Shown: in pieces, positions 48,029 through 59,541 of the stretch
Layout: every line of letters begins with the position of its first letter
Numbering within the stretch: position 1 is the stretch's first letter
Assembly: GCA_016709495.1 (NCBI GenBank)
Contig: JADJMS010000028.1
Coordinates: 1-61,631, forward strand
Direction: 5' to 3'
Source: Candidatus Dechloromonas phosphorivorans
Lineage (GTDB): Bacteria > Pseudomonadota > Gammaproteobacteria > Burkholderiales > Rhodocyclaceae
DNA: 61,631 nucleotides
Made by a program: the position numbers and the translations under genes
The notes under the pieces: model-generated
Told to the model about the DNA's origin: nothing
The model's input: only the letters and a program-made list of their open reading frames with translations
Database searches by the model: none

Positions 48029-48658
48029 ATGAATCAGGAACAAATATGGAGCAAACGCTATCAGGATGCCGGTGATGATTTTCTCTTCGGTACCCAACCC
48101 AATCGCTTTCTCGCGCATCGTCAGGAATTGCTGAAAAATGGGCGCAGTGCCTTATCGGTAGCGGATGGCGAAGGTCGCAATTCGGTTTGGCTTGCCGAAC
48201 AAGGTTTGGCAGTAACGGCGATTGAAATCTCGCCAGTGGCCGTCGAGAAGGCGCGTCGACTTGCCGCCGGGCGCCAGGCCAATGTGACTTTTTTGCTGGC
48301 CGACATGCTCGCGCCAGATTGGCCGCCAGCCGAGATGCACGGAGCATTTGACTGGGTTTTCGGGATTTTCATTCAGTTTGTCGGCCCTGAATTGCGCAGG
48401 CGACAATTTGAGGTGATGCAACAACTGACCGCCCCCGGCGGACGCATTCTGTTGCAGGGCTACACGCCAAAACAATTGAAATATGCTACTGGTGGCCCTT
48501 CGGCGGTCGAGAATCTTTACAGCGCAGAACTACTGCGTTCGGCGTTTGCCGACTGGGCAATTGAAGAACTCATCGAGTACGAAGACGAGATCAGCGAAGG
48601 CAGCGGTCACCAAGGGCGTTCAGCCCTGATCGGCATGATTGCCCGCAAGCCTCAATAA
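48029..48658 (+). CDS. SAM-dependent methyltransferase, TehB-like
   Basis: About 209 aa from ATG 48029 (ATG 48020 also possible). WSKRYQDAGDDFLFGTQPNRFL, then motif I region SVADGEGRNSVWLAEQGLAVTAIEIS and LLADMLAPDW. Class I Rossmann methyltransferase of the TehB/thiopurine type. Substrate unknown. Confidence 0.78.
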   Translation: MNQEQIWSKRYQDAGDDFLFGTQPNRFLAHRQELLKNGRSALSVADGEGRNSVWLAEQGLAVTAIEISPVAVEKARRLAAGRQANVTFLLADMLAPDWPPAEMHGAFDWVFGIFIQFVGPELRRRQFEVMQQLTAPGGRILLQGYTPKQLKYATGGPSAVENLYSAELLRSAFADWAIEELIEYEDEISEGSGHQGRSALIGMIARKPQ

Positions 48659-48661
48659 GCA

Positions 48662-49147
48662 TCAGGCCAGACGCGCGTACTGCCCGGCATGAAAGAGCAG
48701 CGGTGCGAGATCAGCAATTTCGCTGAATTTTTCAACGCGGCTGACAAAAATGGTGTGGTCGCCCGCCGCGTGGATGGTTTCGTTGGCAACTTCAAACGTG
48801 GCACAACAACCGTCGAACAGTGGCGCGCCGCCCGCCCCCGTCTGCCACTGCAAGCCGGCGAAACGATCAACTGGCCAGGTGGCAAAACGATTGGAAAGAT
48901 CTTCCTGATCGACCGACAGAATATTGATCGCATGATGCGTTGCATTGCGGAAGCAACTCAGGTTGTGCGAGTTATTGTCGAGACACCATAGTACAAGGGC
49001 CGGCTCAAGGGAAACCGCCGAGAAGGAATTGACGGTAAGGCCGATCGGCTGGCCGTCCGGATCGATGGCGGTAACGATGGCGACGCCGGTGGCGAAGCGC
49101 CCAAGGGCGTTGCGCAGGGCACGGGTGTCGGTTTGCTGCTGGGTCAT
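48662..49147 (-). CDS. Flavin reductase-like, FMN-binding split-barrel protein
   Basis: 161 aa from ATG 49147: MTQQQTDTRALRNALGRFATGVAIVTAID. It has GLTVNSFSAVSLEPALVLWCLDNNS and HAINILSVDQEDLSNRFA, the flavin reductase domain (HpaC/RutF-like). It supplies reduced flavin to a monooxygenase; the partner is not in the window. Its start overlaps the mutY upstream region on the opposite strand. Confidence 0.85.
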   Translation of the reverse strand: MTQQQTDTRALRNALGRFATGVAIVTAIDPDGQPIGLTVNSFSAVSLEPALVLWCLDNNSHNLSCFRNATHHAINILSVDQEDLSNRFATWPVDRFAGLQWQTGAGGAPLFDGCCATFEVANETIHAAGDHTIFVSRVEKFSEIADLAPLLFHAGQYARLA

Positions 49148-49211
49148 CGTGGTTTGGCCGCTCGGAAAAGGCCGTATTATCCGCATTCCCTTACTGCCCG
49201 TCGAGAATGAA

Positions 49212-50249
49212 TTGCCTGAGCAAGCCCGCTTTTCCACCCGTCTGATTGCCTGGCAGAAGCGCGAAGGCCGCCATGACCTGCCTTGGCAGCAAACACGCGA
49301 CCCTTACCGGGTTTGGTTATCCGAGATCATGCTGCAGCAAACGCAGGTGGCAACGGTGATTCCCTATTACCAGCGGTTTCTGGCGAGTTTTCCGGATCTG
49401 GCAGCACTGGCGGCGGCACCAATTGAAGCGGTGATCGAACATTGGGCCGGCTTGGGTTACTACGCCCGGGCGCGCAATCTGCACCGCTGTGCGCAGCAAC
49501 TTGTTACGGTCAACGCTGGAAAATGGCCGAAAAATTTGGATCAACTGACTGAATTGCCTGGCATTGGCCGCTCAACGGCGGCGGCGATTGCCGCTTTTGC
49601 TTTTGGTCAGCGCGCCGCGATTCTCGATGGCAACGTCAAGAGAGTGCTGTGCCGCCATTTTGCCATTGATGATTTTCCAGCTCAGGCGGCGGTTGACCGT
49701 AAGCTTTGGGCCTTGGCCAACGAGTTATTGCCGGATAGCGATATCGAGGCCTACACGCAGGGTTTGATGGATCTTGGCGCAACTTTGTGCACGCGGAGCA
49801 AACCGCAGTGCCTGCGCTGCCCGCTGGCGGAAACCTGTTTGGCTCGCCAGCAAGGCCGGCAGGCGGAATTGCCGGTGGCCAAAGTACGGGTTGCCGTGCC
49901 AGAGCGGCGCAGCACGTTTGTCATCATCAGCGATGGGCAACGGATATTGCTGGAGCGCCGACCACCGAGCGGCATTTGGGGTGGTTTGCTGGTGCCGCCG
50001 GAAGGTGAAGCCGGCACGGTGCTGGCCAATCTGGGCTTGACGCTGGAAAATGCCGAAGCCTTGCCGCCCTTGCGCCATGCTTTCACCCATTTCCGCCTGA
50101 CCCTTGAACCGATATTTTGCCTGGTCAGCAAAACCAGCAATGCTGCTGAAGCCGGGATGGAATGGGTTGATTTGGCGAAAGCCAGCCATGCCGGCGTTCC
50201 AACGCCGATTCGAAAATTGCTTAAGCGGGTTGCCAGCGCAAAGGACTAA
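49212..50249 (+). CDS. mutY: A/G-specific adenine glycosylase MutY
   Basis: About 345 aa from TTG 49212 (LPEQARFSTRLIAWQKREGRHDLPW); a GTG near 49149 is an alternative. HhH-GPD fold with WLSEIMLQQTQVATVIPYYQRF (Glu catalytic), LPGIGRSTAAAIAAFAFGQRAAILDGNVKRVL (HhH and catalytic Asp), iron-sulfur cysteines CTRSKPQCLRCPLAETC, and a C-terminal NUDIX-like domain. Removes A mispaired with 8-oxoG. It holds two copies of the repeat in opposite orientation (49504, 49692). Confidence 0.93.
   Translation: MPEQARFSTRLIAWQKREGRHDLPWQQTRDPYRVWLSEIMLQQTQVATVIPYYQRFLASFPDLAALAAAPIEAVIEHWAGLGYYARARNLHRCAQQLVTVNAGKWPKNLDQLTELPGIGRSTAAAIAAFAFGQRAAILDGNVKRVLCRHFAIDDFPAQAAVDRKLWALANELLPDSDIEAYTQGLMDLGATLCTRSKPQCLRCPLAETCLARQQGRQAELPVAKVRVAVPERRSTFVIISDGQRILLERRPPSGIWGGLLVPPEGEAGTVLANLGLTLENAEALPPLRHAFTHFRLTLEPIFCLVSKTSNAAEAGMEWVDLAKASHAGVPTPIRKLLKRVASAKD
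49504..49514 (+). repeat. TTACGGTCRAC repeat copy 12 (in mutY)
   Basis: Core, GCTG, GAAAAT (49519-49524), then GAAAAATTT (49529-49537). Confidence 0.88.
49692..49702 (-). repeat. TTACGGTCRAC repeat copy 13 (in mutY)
   Basis: Reverse orientation; tracts GATTTT near 49671 and ATTTT near 49657, further from the core than usual. Confidence 0.75.
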
Positions 50250-51441
50250 GCCCCCAGCGCTCGTAACTTTCGGCACGCACGATCTGGCCATAGTGATTAC
50301 CGACTTTGCGCGCCAGATCAACGGTGACCGGTTCAACATACTGGCGACGAGTCGTATGGTAGATAACGCGGACAACCGGTGTTAGCGTATTTTCATCATG
50401 AATCTCGTCAACCACCGCCAGATGACCGCTTTCCAGCTGAACGAGCGTGCCAACCGGATAAATGCCGACGGTGCGGACAAAGGCAGCAACCAACGCCGGA
50501 TCAAACTGGTTGCCGCGTTCGTCGTAAAGCTGGGCCAGCGCCATTGAGGGTGATATTGCTGGTCGATAGGGTCGCTGCGAGGTCATCGCGTCATAACTAT
50601 CGACAATCGCGGCCATGCGCCCGGCGGCAGAAATGTTTTCACCAACCATCCGATAGGGGTAGCCGCTGCCATCAAAGCGCTCGTGGTGTTCGAGCAAAAC
50701 AGCGACTGAAAGCTCCGGCAACCGGGTTGTTGCCTCAAGCACAGCGAGCCCTTCTTCGACGTGGCTTTGCATGACCGAATACTCGGCCCGCGAGAGCGTA
50801 CCGGTTTTGGCGATCAGTTTGGCATCGATGGCGGCATGGCCGATGTCCTTGACCAACGCACCCAGGGCCAGTTTTTCCAGCTCCGGTTCGCTGAGCCCCT
50901 GCTGGCGACCAAAGGCAATGATCAACGCCGCCGTGGCTACCGCGTGTTCGGTGGCATAGGTATCCATCTGCTTGAGCCGGGCGAGCGGGACCAGCGCATC
51001 AGGGTTGCGCATCACCGACTCGATCATCCGATGCACCAGCGGTTCAAGCAGGCCGGCATCGACATGAATGCCGGCCCGGGCAGTCGCAATCAGATTCGTG
51101 ACCGTCTCCGTCGCTTCAGGTAAAAGCCGCGCCGCGCGCCGCCGCTCTTCACCGAGTGAAACCTTGGGCGGCGCGGCGCTCCTGATTTCAGCCATTGTTT
51201 TGTACTTGCGCTCAATTTCATTGAGCCGGGCCATCGATGTGGCGGGGGCAATTGGCAAGTCAATGCCGCGCGACGTATCGATGGAGACTTCGTTTATTCC
51301 ATCCGATTGAATTCTGGCGACATCATCATCGTCCTCAATCAGAAACCTTGTCCGCCAGAAGGTTGTTTCCAGCCAGCGACAATGCAAATCGACCACGAAC
51401 ATACCGGGCAAAAGCTGTTTGGCGGCAATTTTGCGGATCAT
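50221..51441 (-). CDS. HD-GYP domain protein with degenerate HD motif
   Basis: About 406 aa from ATG 51441. It has an N-terminal DUF3391 domain (LLPGMFVVDLHCRWLETTFW) and a C-terminal HD-GYP domain: YATEHAVATAALIIAFG, LVKDIGHAAIDAKLI and LLEHHERFDGSGYPYRMVGENI. The HHE and GYP parts are present, but the signature HD reads KD (residue about 195), losing one metal-ligand histidine. It may bind but not hydrolyse c-di-GMP. Downstream of the coiled-coil periplasmic protein gene, 13 bp apart. Confidence 0.85.
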   Translation of the reverse strand: MIRKIAAKQLLPGMFVVDLHCRWLETTFWRTRFLIEDDDDVARIQSDGINEVSIDTSRGIDLPIAPATSMARLNEIERKYKTMAEIRSAAPPKVSLGEERRRAARLLPEATETVTNLIATARAGIHVDAGLLEPLVHRMIESVMRNPDALVPLARLKQMDTYATEHAVATAALIIAFGRQQGLSEPELEKLALGALVKDIGHAAIDAKLIAKTGTLSRAEYSVMQSHVEEGLAVLEATTRLPELSVAVLLEHHERFDGSGYPYRMVGENISAAGRMAAIVDSYDAMTSQRPYRPAISPSMALAQLYDERGNQFDPALVAAFVRTVGIYPVGTLVQLESGHLAVVDEIHDENTLTPVVRVIYHTTRRQYVEPVTVDLARKVGNHYGQIVRAESYERWGLSPLRWQPA

Positions 51442-51454
51442 GATTAGTGCGCTT

Positions 51455-52063
51455 TTAGTTGGCCGCTTCAGCTTCTGCTGCACGGCGGGCAGCTTTTTCC
51501 TTGTGCGCAGCGACCTTTGCCTCATGCGCCGCCTGCTTTTTGGCCAGACGTTCAGCATCCGCGGCTTTGCGTTTGCTACCTTCAGCCGCTTTCCTTACCT
51601 TGTCAGCTTCTTGCGCAGCCTGCTCTTCGGCGGACTCCTTGCGCAAGGCACTGGTTTCCGCCTCGCGTGCCTGCCGATCCGCCTCGCGCTCCGGCGCTTG
51701 TGCTGCGCGACGCTGGTCACTGTCGCTCAACTGCTCCTTCTTGATCTGGCGCTCAATCGCCTTGCCTTCATTTTCCAGAAGGCGAGCCTCATTATGGCTC
51801 TGGTTGTAAACCTTACGGGCATCACCCAAACAGGAATTCACCAGAAATTTTTTCTGGCACTCAAGTTGGCTTTTCTCGTAGAGCTTCTCTGCCTCGGCCT
51901 GCTTTGCACTTCCATCACGCTGCAACACCTGAGCCTGTGCCTGACGCTTATCCCAATCAGCCTGCAGCTCAGCCGGTGCCGAGCTTTCGCCAGCAGTGAG
52001 CGGCCCTGCAACGAGCAGGCATGCGATCAAACAGGCGTTCAGCGAGAAAAGTCTTATTTTCAT
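51455..52063 (-). CDS. Exported Ala/Lys/Glu-rich coiled-coil protein, unknown function
   Basis: 202 aa. Signal peptide MKIRLFSLNACLIACLLVAG, then long charged helices (LQADWDKRQAQAQVLQRDGS) with a short Cys pair QLECQKKFLVNSCLG that could form a disulfide in the periplasm. The C-terminal 60 residues are nearly pure A/E/K/R. I do not recognise a family. It probably shares a promoter with the HD-GYP gene. Divergent from the ABC-F gene over 89 bp. Confidence 0.7.
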   Translation of the reverse strand: MKIRLFSLNACLIACLLVAGPLTAGESSAPAELQADWDKRQAQAQVLQRDGSAKQAEAEKLYEKSQLECQKKFLVNSCLGDARKVYNQSHNEARLLENEGKAIERQIKKEQLSDSDQRRAAQAPEREADRQAREAETSALRKESAEEQAAQEADKVRKAAEGSKRKAADAERLAKKQAAHEAKVAAHKEKAARRAAEAEAAN

Positions 52064-52152
52064 TTTCCTGAGTATTCAAAGCAGGGAAGAAGCTGGCAAA
52101 ACATTCGGTAACGCGTTGATTTTAGCAGCCCACCGCTATAATTCGCCGCCTT

Positions 52153-54058
<1,906 letters not shown>

Positions 54059-54122
54059 TCGAGCGCTTTGAACACTGCCAATCTATAATTCCTACACAAC
54101 ATGTAGGGTTAAAGGGAGTTCC

Positions 54123-54982
54123 ATGAACTGGCTGCGCTACCTTCTGGTATTATTTGCTGCGTGCTGGTTACGCCGCCAGCGACTGCACAGGAAAAAGTCA
54201 CATCGCGCTCACTAAGCATTGGCATCATGCCCTACCTCAGCACGCGCACCCTGCTTGCCAACTTACCAGCCGCTTGCCAAGCTGGAGCGGGAACTCAAAC
54301 AACCCATTCAACTGCTCACCGCCCCGGATTTCGAGACTTTCGTCAAACGCGTCGTTGACGGCGAATACGATGTCGCCGTGCTCGCCCCACATTACGCGCG
54401 ACTAGCTACGAGGAATTCCGCTACAGCGCCCTGCTTGTGAATAAAACGCCGATCCGTGGCGTTTTGATCACGGCACGCAACAAACCGCTGTCCACAGCAC
54501 GGAATTACGTGGGCCAAACGATTGCTGTTGTTGAGCGCAGCGCCCTGCTTGCCATCGTCGGCGCGATGACGCTCGCCGACGAGGGACTCATGGAAGGTAA
54601 CGACCTATTCTTTCGTAGAGACTATCTCGCATTCCAGCGCACTATATAACGCCATGGTCTCCGGAAAATCGAGAGCCGCACTCTATCTCCTACTCGACCC
54701 TCGCCCTCGCCCCAGCTGAATTGCAAAATACGAAGCCGTCATTTCGCGCGAGCTGGCGGTGATTCCTGGGCTGTTTTACATCGCTCACAACCGCATTCCA
54801 GTTTCGCGCCAGACGGCAATCAAGGCAGCACTATTGGCCTTTGTGAAAAAAATGCAGAAGGTCAGCAGTTTTGAGAAAACACAAATGGTGGTTATCGTGA
54901 GCCAAACCGTGTAGATGGTGAGTTGCTTGATCGCCTGCTGCCGGAAACCCGCCAACAATTGGGAAACTTCTGCACTAAATGA
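54123..54982 (+). CDS. PhnD-like periplasmic substrate-binding protein (heavily frameshifted)
   Basis: Signal peptide MNWLRYLLVLFAA, then after corrections SLSIGIMPYLSTRTLL, LAKLERELKQPIQLLTAPDFETFVKRVVDGEYDVAVLAPHYARLA, GVLITARNKPLSTARN and LLPETRQQLGNF. This is the phosphate/phosphonate-binding PhnD fold used as a sensor. At least five frame breaks between 54160 and 54930. The stop overlaps the next start (ATGA), so it is probably the ligand-binding partner of the adjacent GGDEF-EAL protein. Confidence 0.7.
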
Positions 54983-57362
54983 GCCTCTCGTTTTCTCAAG
55001 TCGCTGCCTTGGCAGGCTGATCACGCTCACTGTTGTGGTTGAATCGTGATGATTTCGGCCATTCTGTGGAACAGTGAGCGACTGGCCGGAAGACGATCTG
55101 ATCCGTCAGTTTGAGTTACGCCGTGCTGAAACCAGTAGCCTGCCAAAGCAGCGCGCGCGCCGGCCATGGCGCAGCGCGATTATGCAGATATTAGCGAAAC
55201 ATTGAGCAGTGCCCAAAATTGCAGGGAATGACCTATCTGGTGATGTTCGACGAAGATGGCCAGCGGTGGCGAACGTCCACTCGATAACCCCAGGCCCAGT
55301 TGCCTGCGGTGGACAGCGCGGAAATGAACCCAATTTTCAACGACAACATCTCAATACACGCATTCCAATACAACTCGAAGGACGTAACTACGGCGCGCTG
55401 CAAACCGGCATCGATCTCCGCTTTCTTAACGAGGCACGGCGCGAAATTTTGTTACAAACATCATATTGGCGATTGTCGGCATTCTCTTATCTACGCTGGT
55501 TCTGGCAGCGATTGCCCTCTGGCTAACCCGCCGCCTGAGCGCACTCAGTCTAGCCAGCAATGATCTTGCTGCCGGCCGCCCAAAGCACTGAACGAATCGA
55601 CCGACGACGATATCGGCGTTGTCGCCCACGCCTTTAATGGCATGGCTGCCGCGCTTGAACGGCGGATGTTGATCTTGGGCATTCCGAAGCGGAACAACGC
55701 GCCTTGCCGAAACTTTGGCCACTGAACGCGGTCGCCTTGATGCCTCTCTAAGGCAATGCGCCTGGTCTCGTTTTCGTAGCCAAAGATGGCCGGATCCTCC
55801 TCAATCCGGCGTTTCTCGGGATTAGGACCATCGCCTTTGAAGCGCAATATATTGATCAGCCGGTCAGCGCCTTTGCGTCAGCATCCGCAAGCGGACTTTC
55901 TGAATCGGCGGCTAACCAGTTATTCAGTGGCGAGGCTCCCTGCACGAATATCTATTACCCGATGGACGAACGATCACGAACACAGCGTCCCCGCTACCAG
56001 GACCGGGGTAGCGAAAGCGGTCACCCGTGGATTTTTTGAGAGTATCACCGGCGCAACGCCAGATTGCCGAGCGCCTGGTTTTCACGGTCAAACGCGATCC
56101 GCCAACCACCTCGCCAACTGTGCCCGCTTTGATGCAGAGCTGGATCGCCTGCTCAATCAGGCCGGGCGTGATCCCAGGTTGTTCGGCGCCCTGCTCTATT
56201 TCGACATCGACGACCCAAGACAATCAACGACACTTTGGCCACCGCGCTGGTGACAGCGTGCTCATCCGCACCGCCGATACGGTCAGCAAACCGGTCCGTA
56301 ACAACGAGATATTCGCCTGCCCGGTGGCGACGAGTTTTGCCATCATCGCTCCTAACGCCGATCAGGCTGGCGCCCAGGCTTGGCCGAACGCCTGCTCAGC
56401 ACCGTCTCCGGCATGCGTTTCGATTTCGATAACCGACGGCTTGGTTTAACAATCAGTATTGGGATTTCGCGACTCTGCCCGAGCACGCAGAACCGCTGAA
56501 GAACTGGTCTCACGCAGATGCCGCAATGTATCAAGCCAAGCGTGGTGGAAAAAACGGCTGGCGAATCTATCGACCAGAACACGATCAATCGGAGGCGATG
56601 CTCGCTCATCTTGGCTGAAACGAGAAAATTCAGGCAGCAGCGCTCAAGGAAAACCGTTTTGTTCTGCATTACCAAGGCGTTCGTTCAACCAGCTCCGGCC
56701 TCGCTTCGCACCCGCGAGGCACCGGTGCGCGGTCGATCCGCCGAAAAATCCCACTGAACTATGTTGTTACCTGGGAGCTTTATCCCGGCGGCCGAACGCA
56801 CCGGGCGGATTGTCGATGTCGACCGCTGGGTGATGCGGGCGGCGATCACCAAACTGGCTGAACTGTCGGTACTCGCCGCTTTAGTAATCAATGTCTCAGC
56901 CCGTTCTTTCGACGACCCAACGCTGGCCGGCACGACAGCGTCACTGCTCGCCGAGTTTCACGTGGAACCGCGCCGGCTGATTGTCGAACTGACAGAAACC
57001 CGGCCTTTGGCCAACATGCAGACTCAGAACAGTTCATCAAAGAGATTCGGGCGCTGGGCCGCACGGTTTGCTCCTGACGATTTTGGGTGTCGGCTTTTCC
57101 TCGTTCGTTTACCTCAAGCACCTCTCGGCAGACGTACTCAAAATTGATGGTACGTTCATTCACAACCTGCCCAGCAGCCGCGAAGCATCAGGTTTTGTCC
57201 GAGCTATTGTCGAAGTGGCGCGCGGTCTTGGCAAAAACCGTAGCTGAATTCCGTTGGTGATGCTGAAACCTTTAAAAATTTGACTGATATCGGTGTCGAT
57301 TATGCCCAAGGCTTCTATCTTTCCCGCCCCATAGCCGAGATAAGCCCGTCCCGATCGGGTAA
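54979..57362 (+). CDS. Membrane GGDEF-EAL protein with HAMP (heavily frameshifted)
   Basis: Reconstructed order: N-terminal TM (LITLTVVVEIVMIS), periplasmic domain with NYGALQTGIDLRFLNEARREI, second TM (LSTLVLAAIALWLTRRL), HAMP (SLASNDLAAGRPK..DDIGVVAHAFNGMAAALERR), GGDEF and EAL. The GGDEF motif lies near 56325 and reads GDEF with neighbours NNEIFAC; AISIG-type motif is TISIGISRL. In the EAL part, FVLHYQG, VINVSARSFDD, DDFGVGFSSFVYLKHLSADVLKIDG and VAEFVGDAETL are readable. The canonical EAL is disturbed by errors (HPEALVR may be present). Activity cannot be judged. The 3' end is approximate. Partner of the PhnD-like protein upstream. Confidence 0.65.
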
Positions 57363-57396
57363 AATCACCGTCTTTCGCATTCCGCAGGGAGTAACC

Positions 57397-58010
57397 GTGC
57401 AAATCGTTTTGTCTTGATCTTGAAGGTGTTCTTGGTTCCGGAAATCTGGATCGAATTTGCCGAGCGCACCGGCATTCCCGAATTAAAGCGCACAACACGC
57501 GACGAGCCTGATTACGACAGTTACGACTTTACCGCCTCAATATCCTGCGCGAGCACAAGCTGGGCTTGCCTGACATCCAGAAGGTAATCGCCGGAAATGG
57601 GGTCCGATGCAGGGCGCCCGTGCTTTCCCCGACAAACTGCGGAGGATTATCAGGTCATCATTCTCTCCGACACTTTCACGAATTTGCTCACCCGTTGATG
57701 CGCCAACTGGGCTGGCTGACGTTGTTCTGCCATTCTCTCGAAGCTGATGCTTCTGGAATGCTGGTTGCCTACCACCGGCGCATGCCGGATCAGAAACGCG
57801 AAGCAGTGCAACGTTTCAAAGAACTCAAAACCACGATCGTTGCCGCCGGTGACTCGTACAACGACACCGCAATGCTTGGTGAAGCCCACGGCGGAATCTG
57901 TTCCACCCGCCAGGAAAACGTCATCCGCGAATTCCCCGCAATACCCGGTCGTCGTTCTGAATTATGACGATCTACGCACGGAAATCGACAAGGCATTCGC
58001 CAAAGCCGCT
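57397..58010 (+). CDS. thrH: Phosphoserine phosphatase / homoserine phosphotransferase ThrH (frameshifted)
   Basis: Starts GTG after GGGAG: VQIVCLDLEGVLVPEIWIEFAERTG, a HAD DxDxE motif (CLDLEGVLVPEIW). Also YDSYDFTRLNILREHKLGLPDIQKVI, DTFTEFAHPLMRQLGWPTLFCHSLE and VAAGDSYNDTAMLGEA (motif IV). That arrangement is diagnostic for ThrH of pseudomonads and betaproteobacteria. Six or more frame breaks. The end position is approximate because the end merges with the purU start through an error. Confidence 0.75.
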
Positions 58011-58011
58011 C

Positions 58012-58896
58012 TCGGTCTCCGATGCCCAGCAACCGTTTCCATACGCCCTCCGCCCTCCCGCCCCGACCCCGTCGGCATCATCGCCAAGGTGTCCGGCTTC
58101 ATCGCCAGCAACGGCGGGCTGGATTCTGGAGTCCAGCTTCCATCTCTCCGATGTGCTGACCAGCCGCTACCCCATGCGCATCGAGATCAAGGCAGATTCA
58201 TCACCTTTCCTGCTTGCTTCACCCCGCGAGCGTTTCCGCAAAGAGGTTGGCGAACCGCTACAAAATGGACTGGCGGATCAACGATAGTGCTGTGAAACGG
58301 CGTGTTGTCGTGCTTCGTTTCCAAGCAGGAACACTGTCTCTACGACCTGCTGGCACGCTGGCAGGCCAAGGAACTGGATATTGAAATCCCCTGCGTCATT
58401 TCCAATCACGAGACTTTCCGTGGCTTTTGTGGAATGGCACGGCATTCCTTTCCATTATGTTCCGGTGAATGCCGACAACAAGGCCGGTGCTTATGCCGAA
58501 ATGCAACGCATTTTTGCGGGATGTCCATGGCGACACGATGGTGCTGGCGCGCTACATGCAAATTCTTGTCGCCCGAACTGTGCGATGCCCCGTCCGGAAA
58601 AAATAATCAACATCCATCACTCTTTCCTGCCCAGCTTCGCCGGCGCAAGCCTTACCATCAGGCTTACACGCGCGGCGTCAAGTTGATCGGTGCGATCTGC
58701 CATTACGTGACAAGCGAACTCGATGCCGGCCCTATCATCGAACAGGACGTTATCCGCATCGACCATTCTGACTCACCGGAAGATATGGTCCGTTACGGCA
58801 AGGACATCGAGAAAACAGTCCTCGCGCGCGGCCTGCGCTATCACCTGGAAGACCCCGTGCTGGGTACAGGGCAACAAGATCCTGGTGTTCCGTTAA
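58012..58896 (+). CDS. purU: Formyltetrahydrofolate deformylase PurU (frameshifted)
   Basis: Reconstructed near 290 aa: an ACT-type N-terminus (PFPYALRL.CPDRVGIIAKVSGFIASNGGWI..SSFHSD), then the formyltransferase fold with VSKQEHCLYDLLARWQAKELDIEIPCVISNHE, VVLARYMQILSPELC and INIHHSFLPSFAGAKPYHQAYTRGVKLIGAICHYVTSELDAGPIIEQD. The motif INIHHSFLPSF and DAGPIIEQD (catalytic His/Asp) are visible. It hydrolyses 10-formyl-THF to formate and THF. At least eight frame breaks; the exact start is uncertain. Confidence 0.8.
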
Positions 58897-58899
58897 GCC

Positions 58900-59448
58900 A
58901 TGCTGATCCAACGCGATCAGTCACTGCTTCTGGTGGTTGATATTCAGGGGAAAAAGCTCGCGCCGGCAATTCATCAGGGACAAAGCGCGATTCAGAACAA
59001 TCTGCGTCTGCTCACGGTTGCGCGTCAGCTCGACATCCCATGTTTTGTTTCCGAACAATATGTTCATGGCCTGGGCCTAGCGTCGAGGCGATCAAAGATG
59101 ATGCGGTCGACGCCCATTTTTTCTGAAAAATTCACTTCTCCTGCACGTGCGCGAACCCGGCGGCGTTGAGCATCTCAAGTCAAAGGCCGCCAGCAAATCA
59201 TCCTGGACTGGCATGGAGGCGCATGTTTGCGCTTTGCAAACCGCGCTTGGCTTGCTGGAATGTGGATTCAACGTTTTTCTAGTGGCAGATGCCACCTCGG
59301 TCACGCACTCCGGAAAACCGGGCAGCGGCCATCGAGCGCCTGCGCAGTGCCGAAAGGCTATATTGTGTCGACCGAGATGGTGCTCTTCGAATGGCTTGAA
59401 AGGGCTGGTACAGAAGCGTTCCGCGCTGCACTACCGATGATCAAATAA
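58900..59448 (+). CDS. Isochorismatase-family cysteine hydrolase (frameshifted)
   Basis: MLIQRDQSLLLVVDIQGKKLAPAIHQG (catalytic Asp in VVDIQ). Also VARQLDIPCFVSEQY, then the conserved region SSWTGMEAHVCALQTALGLLECGFNVFLVADATS, with the nucleophilic Cys in VCALQTAL and the cis-peptide GMEAHV. Family of YcaC/nicotinamidase relatives; substrate unknown. Three or four frame breaks at 59080-59320. Starts 3 bp after purU. Confidence 0.75.
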
Positions 59449-59541
59449 ACAGCACTGGCTTTGCCGAATGTAATTGGGTTACATTTCTCTTACATTGAGT
59501 CGTGACCCAGGCGACACCTTCTTTAGAGAGAGACACGCGAT

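Noticed and set aside
56955..56968. GTTTCACGTGGAAC, one mismatch from the parS core
   Set aside because: Lies inside the EAL coding sequence, breaks the palindrome, and sits in low-quality sequence; a similar GTTTCACGTGG at 60899 is at the amtB 3' end. Neither is palindromic.
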